Source of the DNA: Roseburia hominis
Lineage (GTDB): Bacteria; Bacillota; Clostridia; Lachnospirales; Lachnospiraceae
Length of the DNA stretch: 64,000 nt
Reading direction: 5' to 3'
Assembly: GCA_040702975.1 (NCBI GenBank)
Contig: CP159990.1
Span: forward strand, 2,108,001 to 2,172,000
Shown: positions 25,469-34,625 of the stretch, piece by piece
Position numbering within the stretch: the stretch's first letter is position 1
Layout: each line of letters starts with the position of its first letter
The notes under the pieces: generated by a model
Seen by the model: only the letters and a program-made list of their open reading frames with translations
What the model was told of the DNA's origin: nothing
Database searches by the model: none
Position numbers and translations under genes: made by a program

Positions 25469-26389
25469 CTAGTCTACATGAATGTCGAGCAGTGTGAGAA
25501 TGAGCGCCATGCGGATATAGACGCCGTATTGCACCTGCTTAAAGTAAACGGCTCTGGGGTCGTCGTCTACCTCCACGGAGATCTCGTTTACACGCGGGAG
25601 GGGATGAAGTACCAGCATATCCTTCGGGGCCAGTGCCATCTTTGCTTTGTCCAGAATATAGAAATCTTTCATGCGGACATAATCTTCTTCGTTGAAGAAA
25701 CGTTCCTTTTGTACCCGGGTCATGTAAAGTAGGTCCAGGGTCGGAAGTGCCTCTTCCAGACGTACCACCTCCGTGTAAGGAATATGCTTTTTGTCCAGTA
25801 CATCTTTGCGCACATATCCCGGCAGACGCAGCTCTTCCGGGGAAATCAGAACAAATTCAATATCCTCATAACGTACCAGGGCATTGATCAGAGAGTGTAC
25901 GGTGCGGCCAAATTTTAAGTCGCCGCAAAGACCTATTTTCAAATGATTTAAACGACCTTTTAGAGAACGGATCGTGAGCAGATCGGTAAGAGTCTGAGTG
26001 GGATGCTGATGTCCGCCGTCACCGGCATTGATCACCGGGATCGTCGAATGCTGGCTTGCTACCATAGGAGCGCCTTCCTTTGGGTGGCGCATAGCACAGA
26101 TATCGGCATAGCAGGAAATCATGCGGATGGTATCGGATACGCTTTCTCCTTTGGCAGCGGAACTGGAAGCCGCAGAAGAGAATCCCATGATACTTCCGCC
26201 CAGATTCAACATGGCTGCTTCATGACTGAGACGGGTGCGTGTGCTTGGCTCGTAGAATAAAGTAGCCAGCTTTTTGCCCTCGCACGCATGAGCGTATTTT
26301 TCCGGATGGGCCTCGATATCACCGGCCAGATCCATGAGCTGGTCCAGCTCTTCCACGGAGAAATCCAAAGGATTCATTAAGTGTCTCAT
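25469..26389 (-). CDS. pyrB: Aspartate carbamoyltransferase catalytic subunit
   Basis: Forms N-carbamoyl-aspartate, the committed pyrimidine step. It has 306 residues. The carbamoyl-phosphate site is [11 protein letters not shown] (about 46-56), with HPTQTLTDL (about 130) and the late HPLPR (about 264). The first ATG is chosen because AAAGGAGGT precedes it on the minus strand at proper spacing; the ATG four codons later lacks its own site. It is transcribed divergently from pheA. The promoter-to-gene distance is too short for a PyrR-type attenuator. Confidence 0.97.
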   Translation of the reverse strand: MRHLMNPLDFSVEELDQLMDLAGDIEAHPEKYAHACEGKKLATLFYEPSTRTRLSHEAAMLNLGGSIMGFSSAASSSAAKGESVSDTIRMISCYADICAMRHPKEGAPMVASQHSTIPVINAGDGGHQHPTQTLTDLLTIRSLKGRLNHLKIGLCGDLKFGRTVHSLINALVRYEDIEFVLISPEELRLPGYVRKDVLDKKHIPYTEVVRLEEALPTLDLLYMTRVQKERFFNEEDYVRMKDFYILDKAKMALAPKDMLVLHPLPRVNEISVEVDDDPRAVYFKQVQYGVYIRMALILTLLDIHVD

Positions 26390-26450
26390 AAAAAGAAACC
26401 TCCTTTATCTTTGTAAAATGTTCAGTTAGTATTCTTGATTATTCTTATTA

Positions 26451-26479
26451 ATCATATACTAAATCTATTGGTATTTCAA
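26451..26479 (-). promoter_or_regulatory. Promoter of pyrBI
   Basis: On the minus strand: TTGAAA, 17-bp spacer, TATGAT. The rest of the 26390-26603 gap holds a weak pheA promoter candidate on the plus strand (TATACT at 26556-26561, -35 TAGATT). Confidence 0.75.
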
Positions 26480-26603
26480 CCAGATTTTTCTCGCCATATA
26501 GTGGTTTTGCAAATAGGATAAATAAAGAGGTGTAGATTTTGCGGGGAAAATGTATTATACTGTTCCCTAGAATACTTGACTATGTTACCAGAGGAGAAAT
26601 CAG

Positions 26604-27743
26604 ATGCAGAAGTTAGAGACATTAGAAGAGATGAGAGACAAATTGGACGAGATTGACAGTCAGATCTGCGATCTTTACGAGGAGCGTATGCAGGTCTGCT
26701 CGCAGGTGGCGGATTTTAAGATTAAAAACGGCCGTCAGGTGCTGGACTTAAGCCGCGAAAATGCAAAGCTATCCGTAGTGGAGGCAAAGGCTTCTACGGA
26801 ATTTAATAAGAAAGGGATTAGGGAGCTTTTTGAGCTTCTTATGTCCGTCAGTCGGAAGCTGCAGTATCAGCGGCTGGCAGAGGAAGGGGCGTTCGGAAGG
26901 CTTCCCTTTATCAAGATCGGCGAACTGGATATGGAAGGAATCCGCGTGGTATTCCAGGGAGTGGAAGGTGCTCACAGCCAGGCAGCCATGAAGAAATATT
27001 TTGGAGACAAGGTGAAGAGTTTTCATGTTGCCACATTCCGCGAGGCGATGGTCGCGATTGAGGAAGGAACGGCGGATTATGCGGTGCTTCCGATCGAGAA
27101 TTCCTCTGCCGGTGCGGTAGATCAGATGTATGATCTTTTGGTAGAATTTGAGAATTATATTGTGGGGGAGACGTATCTTCCCATCGAGCAGATGCTTGTG
27201 GGGCTTCCGGGAACACAGCTTTCCCAGATTAAACGGGTGTATTCCCACCCCCAGGCGCTGATGCAGAGTGCCAAATTCCTGGATTCTCATGGGACCTGGC
27301 AGCAGATCAGCGTGGCAAATACGGCAATCGCTGCGAAAAAGGTAGTGGAGGACAAGGACCCGGCTCAGGCGGCGGTCTGCAGCGAGTATGCGGCCAAGTA
27401 TTACGGCCTTGAGATTTTAGAAAAAAGGATCAATTTTGAGGCAGATAACGCGACTCGTTTTATCGTGATCACCAATCAGAAGGTATTTCTGAAGGATGCG
27501 TCCAAGATCAGCATCTGTTTTGAGGTGCCTCATGAGAGCGGCTCCCTGTATCATTTGCTGTCGCATTTTATTTATAATAATCTGAATATGACGAAGATCG
27601 AATCCCGCCCGGTGGAGGGAAGAAGTTTTGAGTATCGTTTCTTTGTTGATTTTGACGGAAACCTGGCGGACGCAGCGGTGAAGAATGCGATCCGGGGACT
27701 GCGGGAAGAGGCGTTGAACCTGAAGATTCTCGGAAATTATTAA
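26604..27743 (+). CDS. pheA: Bifunctional chorismate mutase/prephenate dehydratase
   Basis: Converts chorismate to prephenate and then to phenylpyruvate, the phenylalanine branch. It has 379 residues: an N-terminal AroQ chorismate mutase (about 1-88, RDKLDEIDSQI with C-terminal SRKLQYQ), a prephenate dehydratase domain (about 110-285, with SNATRF-like DNATRFIVI and VLPIENSSAGAV), and an ACT domain (about 298-379, SGSLYHLLSHF, KIESRPVEG) whose ESRP motif is the Phe feedback site in this family. ATG follows AGAGGAGAAA. The DUF815 gene follows after 16 bp. Confidence 0.96.
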   Translation: MQKLETLEEMRDKLDEIDSQICDLYEERMQVCSQVADFKIKNGRQVLDLSRENAKLSVVEAKASTEFNKKGIRELFELLMSVSRKLQYQRLAEEGAFGRLPFIKIGELDMEGIRVVFQGVEGAHSQAAMKKYFGDKVKSFHVATFREAMVAIEEGTADYAVLPIENSSAGAVDQMYDLLVEFENYIVGETYLPIEQMLVGLPGTQLSQIKRVYSHPQALMQSAKFLDSHGTWQQISVANTAIAAKKVVEDKDPAQAAVCSEYAAKYYGLEILEKRINFEADNATRFIVITNQKVFLKDASKISICFEVPHESGSLYHLLSHFIYNNLNMTKIESRPVEGRSFEYRFFVDFDGNLADAAVKNAIRGLREEALNLKILGNY

Positions 27744-27759
27744 GGAGTGGCAGAAGGTT

Positions 27760-29049
27760 ATGAGAACGAATGAATTGATTCTTTATAAATATATGGAGCA
27801 CGAGGATTTGCTCAGGGATATGACGTTTCTGATTGAGAACGCGGATAATGAATATTATAATAAGGAAGACTTAAAAGGTCTTTTGTTTGAATCGTTGAAT
27901 GAGATCATCGAGCTGGCAAGTAATTATGGATTTGAGGGCAATCTCTGGCATAATTTTCTCACATTCCTTTTGGCGAACAGTGAGAACGCCTACAGCACGG
28001 CGTGCGAGGTGGTAGGCGAGGTGGAGGGCAGCATCAATCAGGCGGCACTTCATGATCTGGAGATCTTTAAGGAGCTGTTTGACTGTGATCTTCACGAGAT
28101 GGAGGAGAAGATCGGGGTAAACTGTATCTTTATGATCGAAGAGTACCGTCACACAAATGGTCACGGGAAGGTGTTCAACAAACGGATCAGAGACCGGATC
28201 TGCGATCTGAGCCGCGCCCTTGGAAATGCAGGGGACGCGTCTGAGTTCAAGCGGATCGTGACCGCATTTTATAAGGAATTCGGCGTCGGCAAGCTGGGAC
28301 TTCACAAGGCGTTTCGGGTAGAGCACGACGATAGAGGCGTACAGATCGTTCCGATCACGAATATTGCACATGTGCATCTTGATGATCTGGTGGGCTATGA
28401 GATGGCGAAAAAGAAGCTGATCGATAATACCGAAGCCTTTGTAAATGGCAAAAAGGCGAATAACTGCCTTCTGTTTGGCGATGCGGGAACGGGAAAATCG
28501 TCTTCGATCAAGGCGATTCTGAACCAGTATTACGATCGTGGCCTCCGTATGATAGAGGTGTACAAGCATCAGTTCCAGGACCTGAACGATGTGATCGCGC
28601 AGGTCAAGAACCGGAATTACAAATTCATTATTTACATGGACGATCTGTCATTCGAGGAATTTGAGATCGAGTATAAATATCTGAAGGCAGTGATCGAGGG
28701 AGGTCTGGAGAAGAAACCGGACAATATTTTGATCTACGCCACATCGAACCGCCGCCATCTGGTGCGGGAGACCTTCAAAGACAAGGCGGACCGCGATGAA
28801 GAACTGCACACCAATGACACGGTGCAGGAAAAATTGTCGCTTGTCGGGCGCTTTGGAGTGACCATTTATTTTGGCAAGCCGGATAAGAAAGAATTCCAGA
28901 AGATCGTGAAGACGCTGGCGGCACGAAATGAGGTGGCGCTTCCGGAGGAGGAACTGCTTCTGGAGGCAAATAAATGGGAGCTCAGCCATGGGGGCTTAAG
29001 CGGAAGGACGGCGCAGCAGTTCATCGATTATCTGCTGGGTCAGCAGTAG
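27760..29049 (+). CDS. DUF815 family AAA-type ATPase
   Basis: Conserved ATPase of unknown cellular role, 429 residues. About 200 N-terminal residues are helical and unassigned. A P-loop follows in [10 protein letters not shown] (about 240), then the Walker B-like [12 protein letters not shown] (about 292), an arginine/sensor region in [10 protein letters not shown] (about 327) and a C-terminal lid. The RecA/AAA core matches DUF815 (YifB-unrelated, DnaA-like ATPases). ATG follows AAGGAGTGGCAG. It sits between pheA and mntP, probably in one transcript, but the neighbours give no functional clue. Confidence 0.85.
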   Translation: MRTNELILYKYMEHEDLLRDMTFLIENADNEYYNKEDLKGLLFESLNEIIELASNYGFEGNLWHNFLTFLLANSENAYSTACEVVGEVEGSINQAALHDLEIFKELFDCDLHEMEEKIGVNCIFMIEEYRHTNGHGKVFNKRIRDRICDLSRALGNAGDASEFKRIVTAFYKEFGVGKLGLHKAFRVEHDDRGVQIVPITNIAHVHLDDLVGYEMAKKKLIDNTEAFVNGKKANNCLLFGDAGTGKSSSIKAILNQYYDRGLRMIEVYKHQFQDLNDVIAQVKNRNYKFIIYMDDLSFEEFEIEYKYLKAVIEGGLEKKPDNILIYATSNRRHLVRETFKDKADRDEELHTNDTVQEKLSLVGRFGVTIYFGKPDKKEFQKIVKTLAARNEVALPEEELLLEANKWELSHGGLSGRTAQQFIDYLLGQQ

Positions 29050-29062
29050 GAGAAGGGTCATT

Positions 29063-29635
29063 ATGAGTTTGATAGAGTTATTTTTGATCGCGGTTGGGCT
29101 TTCCATGGACGCATTTGCGGTATCGATCTGTAAGGGGCTGGCGATGAAGAAATGCACCTGGAAAAAGGCGGCTCTGGCGGGCATCTGGTTCGGCGGCTTT
29201 CAGGCCCTTATGCCGGCTCTGGGGTATTTGCTGGGCGTGCAGTTTCAGGAGGTGATCACCTCCATTGATCATTGGATCGCTTTTATCCTTCTGGGAATCA
29301 TCGGAGGGAATATGGTAAGGGAGGCGCGAGTGCCTGAGGAGTGCTGTGAGCAGGCCGATGAGAATATGGACGCAAAGACCATGTTCGCCCTGGCCGTGGC
29401 TACCAGTATCGATGCCCTGGCGGTGGGCGTGACATTTGCGTTCCTGCGTGTGAGCATCGTCCCCGCTGTGTCGTTTATCGGATTTACCACGTTTGTGATC
29501 TCCTGTGCGGGAGTGAAGATCGGGAATATTTTCGGGTCAAAGTACAGGAACAGGGCGGAGCTGCTCGGAGGCGTGATTTTGATCCTGATGGGAGTGAAGA
29601 TTCTTTTGGAGCATCTGGGGATTCTGACATTCTAA
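29063..29635 (+). CDS. mntP: Manganese efflux pump MntP
   Basis: Six-helix membrane protein exporting Mn(II), 190 residues. It has the two internally repeated halves with conserved acidic residues: [12 protein letters not shown] (about 14) and [11 protein letters not shown] (about 113). The ligand-bearing DAFAVS and DALAVG motifs are intact. It starts 13 bp after the DUF815 gene. No manganese riboswitch (yybP-ykoY) was seen directly upstream, which fits its position inside a longer transcript. Confidence 0.93.
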   Translation: MSLIELFLIAVGLSMDAFAVSICKGLAMKKCTWKKAALAGIWFGGFQALMPALGYLLGVQFQEVITSIDHWIAFILLGIIGGNMVREARVPEECCEQADENMDAKTMFALAVATSIDALAVGVTFAFLRVSIVPAVSFIGFTTFVISCAGVKIGNIFGSKYRNRAELLGGVILILMGVKILLEHLGILTF

Positions 29636-29637
29636 GC

Positions 29638-29668
29638 TGCCATGCATACCTAAGTGAACGTCCAGTGA
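29638..29668 (+). repeat. Hairpin repeat family A, locus 4 (truncated)
   Basis: TGCCATGCATACC and the 5' half-stem GAACGTCC AGTG are intact, but the 3' arm is lost and replaced by unrelated sequence. It begins 2 bp after the mntP stop. Confidence 0.7.
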
Positions 29669-29713
29669 GTTTCCCTTAGACCGGGAAAATGGTGGGTTCC
29701 CGAAAAACACCGG

Positions 29714-29742
29714 TTGCACTTTGCATAAGGAGTTGGTATACT
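29714..29742 (+). promoter_or_regulatory. Promoter of prmA-rsmE
   Basis: TTGCAC (29714-29719), 17-bp spacer, TATACT (29737-29742) with an extended TGG upstream. About 130 nt of leader follow. Confidence 0.7.
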
Positions 29743-29875
29743 TAAAGGCAGTTGAAAATGAGCGTAGATGTACCGGTTGGAATTAGAAATTTGACAGGCG
29801 AGGCAGAACTCCCGAAATCGGCGGACAGATTCCGAAACGGTAAAAAGAACAGAATTTTAACAGGAGTGAATTCAT

Positions 29876-30832
29876 ATGAAATGGAATAAATTCAGATTAA
29901 AGACGACTACAGAGGCGGAGGAGATCGTAAGCAGCATGCTGATGGACTTAGGGATTCAGGGGATTGAGATTGAGGACAAGATCCCGATGACGCAGGCGGA
30001 GAAGGAGCAGATGTTCGTGGATATTCTGCCGGAAATCGATGTGGACGACGGCACAGCTTATATCAGCTTTTATCTGGAGGAGGAAGAGGATAAGGACGCC
30101 GTGCTGTCTGAGGTGCAAAGCGAGCTTGCGGCTATGCGCTCCTATGTAGATGTAGGGAGCGGTACGATTGAGGAGTCCCAGACGGAGGACGTGGACTGGG
30201 TCAACAACTGGAAACAGTATTTCCATCAGTTCTATGTAGATGACATTTTGATCATTCCTTCCTGGGAAGAGGTAAAGCCGGAAGATGAAGGCAAGATGAT
30301 TGTGCACATCGATCCGGGAACTGCATTTGGAACCGGAATGCATGAGACGACACAGCTCTGTATTCGCCAGATCCGCAAATTTGTGACACCGGAGACGATG
30401 ATTCTGGACGTGGGCTGCGGAAGCGGGATTCTCGGAATGCTGGCACTCCTGTTCGGCGCGAAGTATTCGGTGGGAACTGACCTCGATCCCTGTGCAATCG
30501 ATGCAACCTATGAGAATATGGAGGTCAACGGAATCGGAAAAGACAGTTATGAAGTCATGATCGGAAATATTATCGACGACAAAGCGGTGCAGGACAAAGT
30601 GGGATACGCAAAATATGATATTGTGGCGGCGAATATTCTGGCGGATGTACTGGTGCCGCTCACGCCGGTGATTGTGAATCAGCTGAAACCGGGCGGAATC
30701 TACATCACCAGCGGGATTATCGACGACAAAGAGGAGACCGTGGTAAATGCAGTGAAGGCGGCAGGCCTTACGGTGCTGGAAGTGAACTATCAGGGAGAAT
30801 GGGTATCCGTGACCGCGCGAAAGGACAGCTAA
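29876..30832 (+). CDS. prmA: Ribosomal protein L11 methyltransferase
   Basis: SAM-dependent methylation of L11 on the large subunit. It has 318 residues: an N-terminal L11-recognition domain (about 1-70, acidic middle) and a class I methyltransferase domain with DVGCGSGILGMLALLFGA (about 178) and the catalytic-site ANILADVLVPL (about 250). ATG follows ACAGGAGTG. It overlaps nothing and is 11 bp from rsmE, the common prmA-rsmE pair. Confidence 0.96.
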   Translation: MKWNKFRLKTTTEAEEIVSSMLMDLGIQGIEIEDKIPMTQAEKEQMFVDILPEIDVDDGTAYISFYLEEEEDKDAVLSEVQSELAAMRSYVDVGSGTIEESQTEDVDWVNNWKQYFHQFYVDDILIIPSWEEVKPEDEGKMIVHIDPGTAFGTGMHETTQLCIRQIRKFVTPETMILDVGCGSGILGMLALLFGAKYSVGTDLDPCAIDATYENMEVNGIGKDSYEVMIGNIIDDKAVQDKVGYAKYDIVAANILADVLVPLTPVIVNQLKPGGIYITSGIIDDKEETVVNAVKAAGLTVLEVNYQGEWVSVTARKDS

Positions 30833-30843
30833 AGGAGAGGACC

Positions 30844-31581
30844 ATGCATCATTTTTTTGTGACGCCTTCTCAGGTGAAAGAGAAGGTAATTTATATAGAA
30901 GGCTCTGATGTCAATCATATGAAGAATGTGCTTCGTCTCCGGATCGGCGAACAGGTGGAGATCAGCGATGGGAACAATCTGAAGTATCTCTGCCGGGTGG
31001 CCGTGTATGAGGACGATGGGGCAGTGCTTGACATTCTCCAAAGGAAGGAAGCGGACACGGAGCTTAAGTCGGATCTCTATCTGTTCCAGGGACTTCCCAA
31101 GGGGGATAAGATGGAATGGATCGTTCAAAAGGCCGTGGAGCTTGGAGCGCATGAGATCATTCCGGTCGCCATGAAGCGGTCGGTCGTAAAATTAGATGCA
31201 AAGAAGGCGGAGAAAAAGGTACAGCGCTGGAACAGCATTTCCGAAAGCGCGGCAAAACAGGCCGGAAGAAGCCAGGTTCCGGCGGTGACGATGGTGATGT
31301 CTTACGCGGAAGCGCTGAATAAGGCAAAAGAACTGGATCTGGTACTTCTTCCCTACGAACTGGCAGAAGGAATGGAGGGGACGAGAAAGATCATTCGCTC
31401 CATCAGGAGGGGACAGTCTGTAGGAATCTTTATCGGCCCGGAGGGCGGTTTTGAAAAAGAAGAGGTGGAAGCGGCCCGGGAAATGGGAGCGCAGGTGATT
31501 ACCCTCGGGAAAAGAATCCTCCGCACGGAGACCGCTCCGCTTGCGGTGCTTTCGATTTTGATGTTCGAGCTGGAGGGGTAA
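30844..31581 (+). CDS. rsmE: 16S rRNA (uracil1498-N3)-methyltransferase
   Basis: SPOUT-fold enzyme methylating U1498 of 16S rRNA. It has 245 residues. An N-terminal PUA-like domain (HVLRLRIG-type HMKNVLRLRIGE, about 20-30) is followed by the knotted SAM domain with KRSVVK, ESAAKQAGRSQVP (about 137) and IGPEGGFEKEE (about 197). ATG 30844 follows AAAGGAGAGG directly after the prmA stop; the frame continues upstream inside prmA but lacks a site there. Confidence 0.95.
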   Translation: MHHFFVTPSQVKEKVIYIEGSDVNHMKNVLRLRIGEQVEISDGNNLKYLCRVAVYEDDGAVLDILQRKEADTELKSDLYLFQGLPKGDKMEWIVQKAVELGAHEIIPVAMKRSVVKLDAKKAEKKVQRWNSISESAAKQAGRSQVPAVTMVMSYAEALNKAKELDLVLLPYELAEGMEGTRKIIRSIRRGQSVGIFIGPEGGFEKEEVEAAREMGAQVITLGKRILRTETAPLAVLSILMFELEG

Positions 31582-31693
31582 TGGACAGGCAGGTAAGAAA
31601 GCCAAAGTAAGACAAAAGCCGGAGCGTTTGATTTGGCAGAAAAGGCCGGCCGGCATAAGATATATTGAGAAACTATTTTAGGAGACGTTAAGA

Positions 31694-32851
31694 ATGGAAG
31701 TTTATCTGGATAATTCAGCGACGACCAGGGCATATGAGAGTGTTCGCGATATAGTGGGAAAAGTGATGTGTGAGGACTATGGGAATCCCTCTTCCATGCA
31801 CACGAAGGGGGTGGAGGCAGAGCGTTATGTCCGTGATGCCAAGGAGACTCTGGCGAAGCTCATGAAGGTGCAGGAGAAAGAGATCTATTTTACCTCGGGA
31901 GGAACGGAAAGCGATAATCTGGCGCTGATTGGGGCGGCCAGAGCGAATCACCGTGCAGGAAAGCATTTGATCACTACATCGATCGAGCACCCGGCTATTT
32001 TAAATACGATGAAATATCTGGAGGAGGAAGAAGGTTTTCGCGTGACCTATCTTCCGGTGGACGAATACGGGAGGGCGCGCCTTAGTGCGCTTAAGGAGGC
32101 ACTTTCCCCGGACACGATCCTGGTGTCCATGATGTATGTGAATAATGAAGTGGGCTCTGTGCAGCCGGTGACCGAGGCGGCCAGCATCGTGAAGGCGTAT
32201 AACCACAATATCCTGTTCCATGTAGATGCCGTGCAGGGCTTTGGAAAATACCGGATCTATCCGAAAAAAATGGGAATTGATATGCTGTCCGTGAGTGGGC
32301 ATAAGATTCATGGGCCGAAAGGAATCGGATTTATTTATATCAATGAGAAGGCAAAAGTGAAACCGATCGTATTTGGAGGAGAGCAGCAGAAAAATATGCG
32401 TTCCGGAACGGAGAACGTACCGGGAATCGCCGGAATCGCTCAGGCGGCGAGGGAGATTTACGACGGTCTTGATGAAAAAGTGGAGAAGATGCGCAGGTTG
32501 AAAGGGCGGTTCATCGACGGAGTGACAAAGCTTGATCACACGACGGTTCACGGACTTTGCGATGAGACCAGTGCGCCCCATATCATCAGTGTGGGAATCG
32601 CAGGAATCCGGAGCGAGGTTCTTCTTCACACCCTGGAGGAGAAAGGAATTTATGTGTCTTCCGGTTCCGCCTGCTCCTCGAACCACCCGGCTGTCAGCGG
32701 TGTGCTGAAGGGAATCGGGGCGAAGAAAGAGTATCTTGACGCTACGCTCAGGTTCAGCATGTCGGAGTTTACGACGGAAGAAGAGATTGATTATACACTG
32801 GAAACATTATATAATTGTGTACCAATGCTTAGAAAGTACACGCGCCATTAG
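31694..32851 (+). CDS. Cysteine desulfurase (NifS/IscS type)
   Basis: PLP enzyme that takes sulfur from cysteine as a persulfide. It has 385 residues. The N-terminus is YLDNSATTRAYE. The PLP lysine is Lys204 in SGHKIHGPKG, and the persulfide-forming Cys327 lies in SSGSACSS on a mobile loop of the IscS-like length. It lies 9 bp upstream of thiI, so its most likely partner is ThiI for 4-thiouridine and possibly thiazole sulfur. A general Fe-S role is not excluded. Confidence 0.93.
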   Translation: MEVYLDNSATTRAYESVRDIVGKVMCEDYGNPSSMHTKGVEAERYVRDAKETLAKLMKVQEKEIYFTSGGTESDNLALIGAARANHRAGKHLITTSIEHPAILNTMKYLEEEEGFRVTYLPVDEYGRARLSALKEALSPDTILVSMMYVNNEVGSVQPVTEAASIVKAYNHNILFHVDAVQGFGKYRIYPKKMGIDMLSVSGHKIHGPKGIGFIYINEKAKVKPIVFGGEQQKNMRSGTENVPGIAGIAQAAREIYDGLDEKVEKMRRLKGRFIDGVTKLDHTTVHGLCDETSAPHIISVGIAGIRSEVLLHTLEEKGIYVSSGSACSSNHPAVSGVLKGIGAKKEYLDATLRFSMSEFTTEEEIDYTLETLYNCVPMLRKYTRH

Positions 32852-32860
32852 GAGGAAACG

Positions 32861-34045
32861 ATGAAATTTCAAACATATCTGATAAAGTATGGAGAGATCG
32901 GAATTAAAGGGAAAAACCGATATCTCTTTGAAGATGCACTGGTAAGACAGGTGAGATTTGCTTTAAAGGACCTGGACGGGGAATTTAAGGCATACAAATC
33001 CCAGGGAAGAGTCTACGTGGACTGTGCGGGGGCGTATGATAACGACGAGGTGGTAGAGGCTCTTCAGAGGGTGTTCGGAATCGTGGGGATCTGCCCTGTA
33101 GTGCGCAGAGAAGACCAGGGCTTTGAAGTTCTGAAAAAAGATGTGATTGCTTATATGAATGAGGTATATCCTGACAAGAATCTGACCTTTAAAGTGGATT
33201 CGCGGCGGGCGAAGAAAACATATCCGAAAAAATCCATGGAGATCAACGCAGAACTAGGTGAGGCGATCCTTGATGCATTCCCGGAGATCCGGGTGGATGT
33301 GCATAAGCCCGATGTGCTTCTTCATGTAGAGGTGAGGGAGGATATTTATATCTATTCTGAGATTATTCCCGGCCCCGGCGGGATGCCGATCGGAACCAAC
33401 GGGAAAGCGATGCTTCTGCTTTCCGGCGGGATTGACAGTCCGGTTGCGGGATATATGATCGCAAAGCGTGGCGTAGGGCTCTGCGCGACGTATTTCCATG
33501 CACCGCCGTATACCAGCGAGAGAGCAAAACAGAAGGTGATCGACCTGGCAAAGCAGGTATCCAGATATACCGGTCCGATCAAACTTCATGTGGTGAATTT
33601 TACGGATATTCAGCTGGAAATTTATGAGAAATGTCCGCATGATGAACTTACGATCATTATGCGCCGTTATATGATGCGGATTGCGGAGGAGTTTGCATCC
33701 AGGGACGACTGTCTGGGATTGATCACCGGTGAAAGCATCGGACAGGTGGCAAGTCAGACGATGCAGAGCCTTGCGGCTACGAATGACGTATGTAATCTGC
33801 CGGTCTACCGTCCGCTGATCGGCTTTGATAAGCAGGAAATCGTGGAGGTATCTGAGAAGATCGGTACTTATGAGACATCGATTCTGCCGTTTGAGGATTG
33901 CTGTACGATCTTCGTGGCGAAGCATCCGGTGACAAGACCGAATATCGGTGTGATCCGCAAATCTGAGGAGAAACTGAAAGATACGATCGATGAACTCTAT
34001 CAGCGCGCAGTGGAGACGGCTGAGACGATCGTGGTAGAAGCATAG
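32861..34045 (+). CDS. thiI: tRNA 4-thiouridine synthase ThiI
   Basis: Adenylates U8 of tRNA and inserts sulfur. It has 394 residues: an N-terminal ferredoxin-like and THUMP region (about 60-165), then the PP-loop ATPase with LLLSGGIDSPVAGYM (about 185). There is no C-terminal rhodanese domain, as in the Bacillus-type enzyme, so sulfur must come directly from the neighbouring desulfurase. ATG follows AGGAGGAAACG. The adjacent nifS-like gene is the expected operon partner. Confidence 0.95.
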   Translation: MKFQTYLIKYGEIGIKGKNRYLFEDALVRQVRFALKDLDGEFKAYKSQGRVYVDCAGAYDNDEVVEALQRVFGIVGICPVVRREDQGFEVLKKDVIAYMNEVYPDKNLTFKVDSRRAKKTYPKKSMEINAELGEAILDAFPEIRVDVHKPDVLLHVEVREDIYIYSEIIPGPGGMPIGTNGKAMLLLSGGIDSPVAGYMIAKRGVGLCATYFHAPPYTSERAKQKVIDLAKQVSRYTGPIKLHVVNFTDIQLEIYEKCPHDELTIIMRRYMMRIAEEFASRDDCLGLITGESIGQVASQTMQSLAATNDVCNLPVYRPLIGFDKQEIVEVSEKIGTYETSILPFEDCCTIFVAKHPVTRPNIGVIRKSEEKLKDTIDELYQRAVETAETIVVEA

Positions 34046-34092
34046 TGCGTTTTGTTTCATAGGAAAATGCCACGCACTTTCCTATGAATAAA

Positions 34093-34121
34093 AAGTGGGA
34101 ATGCAGTTCGCATTCCCACTT
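34093..34121. terminator. Terminator between thiI and the HPr-like gene
   Basis: AAGTGGGAATGC pairs perfectly with GCATTCCCACTT around AGTTC. On the minus strand a TTTTTATTC run follows, so it ends the HPr-like transcript; it probably also stops thiI. Confidence 0.8.
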
Positions 34122-34190
34122 GAGATTACCAAATCAATTGTTGCTGTGCTTAAAAGAGCGGGCCTTACCCTTAAATCTAAGCGTGCAGGC

Positions 34191-34424
34191 TTAAACTAAG
34201 TAAGAATTCAAAATTTCGACAATCTTCTCAGCGTCTTCGTCCTCAGCATGAATGTTCAGATCAATCGGTTTGGAAAGATCCAGACTGAAGATACCCATGA
34301 TGGATTTGGCATCGATCACATATCTGCCGGAAACCAGATCAAAATCAGTATCGAATTTTGTTATTTCATTTACAAAAGATTTTACTTTGTCGATTGAATT
34401 TAAAGAAATTTGTACAGTTTTCAT
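34191..34424 (-). CDS. HPr-like protein lacking the phosphorylatable histidine
   Basis: A 77-residue HPr-fold protein. The regulatory Ser site is conserved: KSIMGIFSL (Ser41 here, equivalent to Ser46 of HPr). Counting back 31 residues, the place of the PTS His15 is Ser10-Ile11, with no histidine or HARP motif. It therefore cannot carry PTS phosphate, but could be phosphorylated by HPr kinase, like Crh of Bacillus, which also lacks His15. It has its own consensus promoter and terminator and stands alone, with no PTS genes nearby. The function in clostridia is inferred, not known. Confidence 0.8.
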   Translation of the reverse strand: MKTVQISLNSIDKVKSFVNEITKFDTDFDLVSGRYVIDAKSIMGIFSLDLSKPIDLNIHAEDEDAEKIVEILNSYLV

Positions 34425-34467
34425 AGTATAAAATCCTCCTTGAATGGTATTGTCGCTGCCTACTGTT

Positions 34468-34496
34468 ATATTAATGGGTCAGGTAAAAAATGTCAA
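34468..34496 (-). promoter_or_regulatory. Promoter of the HPr-like gene
   Basis: On the minus strand: TTGACA, 17-bp spacer, TAATAT, followed by an AAGGAGGA site. Confidence 0.75.
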
Positions 34497-34625
34497 GGAA
34501 GAAACCGGAGGCAACCTGTAAAATTTTTGTAAAAGAACAGCTAAATAGCGGGCAGATTGCACAGGAGAAGTGCGTGAAAGAGAAACTTGATAAATAGGAA
34601 ATGTTTAGAAATATGAGGTGGAAAG

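Noticed and set aside
29636..29875. Missed small gene between mntP and prmA
   Set aside because: The stretch holds a truncated repeat, a TTTCCC/GGGAAA hairpin and a consensus promoter; no frame with a ribosome binding site was seen.
30799..30843. Longer N-terminus for RsmE inside prmA
   Set aside because: ATG 30844 has AAAGGAGAGG directly upstream, while the upstream GTG lies in the prmA coding end without a site.
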